Shown: piece after piece, positions 61,186 to 64,000 of the stretch
Position numbering within the stretch: the first letter of the stretch is position 1
Layout of the letters: each line of letters begins with the position of its first letter
Translations under genes and position numbers: made by a program
Notes under the pieces: model-generated
Told to the model about the DNA's origin: nothing
Databases searched by the model: none
Seen by the model: the letters and a program-made list of their open reading frames with translations, nothing else
Assembly (NCBI GenBank): GCA_963791635.1
Contig: CAWBTC010000016.1
Coordinates: 1 to 64,000 of the forward strand
Length of the DNA stretch: 64,000 nt
Direction of reading: 5' to 3'
Origin: VFMC01 sp963791635
GTDB taxonomy: Bacteria; Actinomycetota; Acidimicrobiia; Acidimicrobiales; Ilumatobacteraceae

Positions 61186-61925
61186 TCACGCCTGGGTCGG
61201 ACGGAACTCCCAATGCCATGGTTCGCGCGGTACTGCCTCCACGAACCCGAAGCGGTAGCCGTTGGAGCGCAGCCACGACAGCGTCGCGGGATCGTTCACA
61301 TCGGCATCGACAGCGAGACCCCATCCATGGTTGGAAGTGCCGGGCACGGCGCCGTAACCGCCCTCTGAGTACAGACCCTTGCGCTCGACGAGATCCACCT
61401 GCTGCTCATAGGTGCGATACGAGTCCGTGATCCGCAACGTGATGCCGTCGGCGGCGGCCGCCGCGCACAGCCCCCTTCCACGCTTCGGCGGCCGGGGCGA
61501 AGAGCACATGGCCGCCCTGGCCGATCGATTGCAGCGCTCCGCTCGGAATTCGGCCGTTGCCGTACGCCTCCAGCTCGCTCGGCACAGGCATCGGACCGAA
61601 GCCGCCGATGCGCCCGACGCTCGCGCCCGCACCACTCGAGATGCGTTCGGTGTACGCACCGCTCGGCGACGTTGCCGTCAGCCGTGCCGATGCTCGATCC
61701 TGCCGTGGGTCGTGCTTGCAGTGCCTCCTGGTAGACAGCCCCGAAGGGGTCGAAACCGGCCGCCCAGGGGTCAGGAGCGACGGTGTCGAGCGCAAGCGGG
61801 GCCTGGGATTGCACGGCTGCGCTCTGCGGCGCGACCCGCTGGCGGATCGCCGCCAGGCGGGCCTCGATGGCGGAGATGGGACCGATCGAGAGCATGGTGT
61901 CGATGACCGTCCGGGGCCTGATCAT
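61186..61925 (-). CDS. VanY/M15-type peptidoglycan carboxypeptidase with flagellar-type N-terminus (two frameshifts)
   Basis: The C-terminal ~95 residues are a M15B (VanY-like) domain: ITDSYRTYEQQVDL, GTSNHGWGLAVDAD (zinc His and Asp) and EPWHWEF (zinc His). The N-terminus (ISAIEARLAAIRQR ... FDPFGAVYQEALQ) resembles that of flagellar FliK/transglycosylase-type proteins. The middle (GAYTERISSGAGASVGRIGGFGP; GHVLFAPAAEAWKG) lies in a second frame, with breaks near 61660 and 61470. About 245 residues when joined. It probably trims peptidoglycan at the flagellar base; located right upstream of fliC. Confidence 0.72.
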
Positions 61926-61958
61926 GACGTCCAGTCGGCCGGCGCACCCTGAGCGGCG

Positions 61959-62810
61959 TCAGTGAACGGCGACGGCGCCGGAACCTGCCACTGGCATGGC
62001 CGCAGTTCGGTCGGTGAGCGTCATCCACCCTCGACACGGCATGATCTGCGCCCCATGGGCGCGGGCCGCGAGCGCGGCTTCGTCGTCATCGGTGACGAAC
62101 AGGATGGGCAGCTCCGGGTCCACCGGCGCAACGAGCTCCCACAGCGCATCCCGCATCGACCCACCGGGCGCCATCGGCACCACCTGCACGTGGTCTCGTC
62201 CCGGTGCGTCCGCGGCCTCCGCACCCATCACGACCGCGACCTGCGTCCCGAAGCGTGACGCCACGAGTTCGCTGGCATCCACCGTCCAGCGTCGAGCGGT
62301 GACGAGGTCCGCGCCCGGCCACGCGGCCAGCGAGAAGCTGTCGCCGTCGACGAACACGTTCGGCACCGAGCTTCGACGACCCAACGGGCGCATCACCGGC
62401 CGGTATGACCAGTGCTGGCTGCGCTTGACCTGCAGCGCAGGATGAGCGGCCGACTTCGGCGGCCTCGTCCGCTCACGCAGCAGGAGCGTGCTGACCGCGA
62501 GCGGGACGGCGAGGAACCACCACGGACCGAACACATCGGTGATCCGGTGCCGCCACACCCACGCCGTGGCGAGCACCGCACCGAGCGCTGCCCAGCCGGC
62601 GTACACCAGGACGACACGCCACCACGGCGTTCGAGTCGGTCCGGGCTCGCCCGCCGGCGCAGCCGCGAATTGCTGGCCGCTCGGCCTGGCCCTGGCCGGC
62701 CTGGCCCTGTGCGAGCTCAGCCTGTGCGAGCCGGGTTGCACCCGAGCCGTCCGGGCGCGCGCCGTTGGCCGGCGTGGCGGCCGGCCGGCCGCCCGGCGGG
62801 CGCGGGGCAC
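61959..62810 (-). CDS. Membrane protein with NYN/YacP-like domain
   Basis: A 283-residue protein. The first ~50 residues are Pro/Arg-rich, then two membrane helices (VVLVYAGWAALGAVLATAWVW and FLAVPLAVSTLLL). The C-terminal ~140 residues resemble the PIN-fold YacP/NYN nuclease family: NVFVDGDSFSLAAWPG (first acidic residue), LPILFVTDDDEAALAARAHGAQIM (second acidic cluster) and RGWMTLT. GTG 62810 is the first possible start after an in-frame stop. Membrane attachment of such a domain is unusual. Catalytic activity unproven. Confidence 0.55.
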   Translation of the reverse strand: MPRARRAAGRPPRRPTARARTARVQPGSHRLSSHRARPARARPSGQQFAAAPAGEPGPTRTPWWRVVLVYAGWAALGAVLATAWVWRHRITDVFGPWWFLAVPLAVSTLLLRERTRPPKSAAHPALQVKRSQHWSYRPVMRPLGRRSSVPNVFVDGDSFSLAAWPGADLVTARRWTVDASELVASRFGTQVAVVMGAEAADAPGRDHVQVVPMAPGGSMRDALWELVAPVDPELPILFVTDDDEAALAARAHGAQIMPCRGWMTLTDRTAAMPVAGSGAVAVH

Positions 62811-62974
62811 TGGAGACGGTGTGCTCGATCAGTTGAATGCCGACAGTCCAGCACCCTGAGGCATGCAGAACGCGGCAATCGCTGTCTCACTGCCCGACCC
62901 CAGACGTGACGCCTGGCTGGCGCCTCCCGTGGTGCCCCGCGCCGTCATCGCACGGCGACGTAGGATCGCCGGCG

Positions 62975-63622
62975 GTGGATGAGCCCTTGATCGACGTCTT
63001 GATCGTCGAAGACCACGACATGGTGGCGCAGGCCCTTGCGGCTGCGTTGGCGGCGACGGGACGGTTCCGCGTCGGCGGATGCATGCGCACCCGGGCCGAG
63101 GCCATGCATGCGATCACCGCCCGTCCGCCCGACGTCGTGGTCCTCGACCTGCGACTCGCCGATGGAGACGACACCACGGCGTTCATTCCCGACATCCTCG
63201 CGAGCGCGCCCGACTCGAAGGTGCTGATCGTGAGCGCCTGGGGCGATGATTGGTCGGTGTCGCGTGCGGTCGAGGCAGGCTGTCACGGCTACCTGCTGAA
63301 GGAGCAGGGCCTCGAGGAGCTCGTCGAAGGCATCCTCGCGGTGGCACGCGGGGAGGCGACGTTCGCCCCGTCGGTGCTGAGTCGTGTGCTCAAACTGCTG
63401 CGCCCGGGAACGGTGACCACCGAGACACTCACGGCTCGTGAGACCGAGGTGCTGCGCCGGCTCGCCGACGGGCTCACCACCGAGCAGATCGCCGCCGACC
63501 TGTACGTGAGCGTCAACACGGTTCGCAACCACGTCAACAACATCATCCGCAAGCTCAACGTGCACTCCCGCCTCGAGGCCGTGAGCTATGCGATCCGCAA
63601 CGGCTTGATCCGCGTCGGCTGA
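62975..63622 (+). CDS. NarL/LuxR-family response regulator
   Basis: A 215-residue response regulator with a complete phosphorylation site: acidic pair in LIVEDHD, phospho-Asp in VVVLDLRLAD (about residue 55), Ser in LIVSAW and Lys in YLLKEQG. The LuxR helix-turn-helix is LTARETEVLRRLADGLTTEQIAADLYVSVNTVRNHV (core LTTEQIAADL). GTG 62975 follows AGGAT by about 10 bases. It is the only canonical receiver among the four in the window. No kinase is adjacent. Confidence 0.9.
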   Translation: MDEPLIDVLIVEDHDMVAQALAAALAATGRFRVGGCMRTRAEAMHAITARPPDVVVLDLRLADGDDTTAFIPDILASAPDSKVLIVSAWGDDWSVSRAVEAGCHGYLLKEQGLEELVEGILAVARGEATFAPSVLSRVLKLLRPGTVTTETLTARETEVLRRLADGLTTEQIAADLYVSVNTVRNHVNNIIRKLNVHSRLEAVSYAIRNGLIRVG

Positions 63623-63627
63623 TCCCC

Positions 63628-64000
63628 TCAGGCCGCCGGGCGCGGGATCGTCTTGTGGACGCGGGGCAGTTCGATGAACGTGCGTCCGGGAGTGAGCTCC
63701 ACCACCGCCCCATCTTCAGCGGTCAAGGTGAACGGCACCAGCCGGTCGCTGCGGGTCCAGGTCGCGGCGATGTACCGGCCACCGGTGAAGACGAATGCAC
63801 GGCCGGATCCGATCGTCTGCGCGTCTGGGCTGTCGGAGATGCCGGGCAGGTACGTCATCTCCAATACCACCACGTTGTTGGTCGTCACTTGTCCGCCGAG
63901 TGCGTCCTCGTGCGGCCGGTTCTCCATCGTGCGCCGGTACAGACCAACCGCCTCGTCCCACTCCCAACGCACGTCGATCGAGTCGAGGGTGATGAGTGCG
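63628..64000 (-). CDS. DUF3048-type protein, C-terminal part (partial)
   Basis: The gene begins beyond the right edge. About 124 C-terminal residues are visible: VRWEWDEAVGLYRRTMENRPHEDALGGQVTTNNVVV (core YRRTMENRPHED), QTIGSGRAFVFTGGRYIAATW and TPGRTFIELPR. This is the C-terminal domain of DUF3048 (YerB-like) lipoproteins. Function of the family is unknown. Converges with the response regulator gene five bases away. Confidence 0.75.
   Translation of the reverse strand, partial: ALITLDSIDVRWEWDEAVGLYRRTMENRPHEDALGGQVTTNNVVVLEMTYLPGISDSPDAQTIGSGRAFVFTGGRYIAATWTRSDRLVPFTLTAEDGAVVELTPGRTFIELPRVHKTIPRPAA

Noticed and set aside
1..64000. CRISPR array, insertion sequence or prophage
   Set aside because: No regularly spaced direct repeats with unique spacers, no transposase or integrase and no phage structural gene was seen. 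The nine-base arrays lie inside genes.

Overview
The window is GC-rich DNA that reads like a high-GC Gram-positive actinobacterium, most probably of the Acidimicrobiia (inference). Supporting signs are a WhiB regulator, GTG/TTG starts, an ECF41-type sigma factor, a DUF35/thiolase pair, and a flagellar gene set without the P- and L-ring genes flgA, flgH and flgI. No rRNA, convincing tRNA, CRISPR array or insertion sequence was seen.

Layout. (1) 1-10.8 kb: end of a metal ABC transporter, a Zn-ribbon/thiolase acyl-CoA pair, an FAD oxidoreductase overlapping an ECF41-like sigma factor, two exported proteins, a Gfo/Idh/MocA oxidoreductase, an atypical LuxR-type regulator and a sigma-70 factor. (2) 10.8-19.2 kb: an accessory tract with gene relics (phosphotransferase, PIN nuclease, lipoprotein), solitary genes (GNAT, VOC, methyltransferase, VanZ-like, lipoprotein) and several short dispersed repeats lying at gene boundaries. 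About 2 kb of it shows no recognisable gene. (3) 19.2-28.4 kb: three unrecognised proteins, WhiB, a large secreted RCC1-repeat protein, a response regulator, CheB and an EAL-HDOD protein. (4) 28.4-62 kb: a nearly complete flagellar cluster. (5) 62-64 kb: a membrane-anchored NYN-like protein, a canonical response regulator and the end of a DUF3048 protein.

The flagellar cluster runs mostly leftward. From fliC at 61 kb it continues through fliD, fliS, fliH, flgB, flgC, fliE, fliF, fliG, fliI, fliJ, a lytic transglycosylase, fliK, flgD, flgE, fliM, fliN, fliO, fliP, fliQ, fliR and flhB. A rightward fliW-csrA pair separates flhB from flhA and an FlhF-like gene. A rightward flgN-flgK-flgL block lies opposite flbD-motA-motB-fliL. 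Many junctions overlap by 1-8 bases (ATGA, GTGA, TGATG), implying translational coupling. FliW and CsrA probably control flagellin translation, because an exact ACANGGANGT site covers the fliC ribosome binding site.

Two themes stand out. First, three of the four receiver domains in the window are missing or altered at the phosphorylation site; the most extreme is CheB, which has lost the site completely and is preceded by a 17-codon ORF encoding a normal receiver start. Second, at least ten genes (RCC1 protein, fliL, motA, flgK, FlhF-like, flgD, fliK, transglycosylase, fliH, VanY-like) continue in another frame after a small indel, several in G/C runs. I think sequence error is the likeliest cause, but real decay cannot be excluded from the sequence alone.
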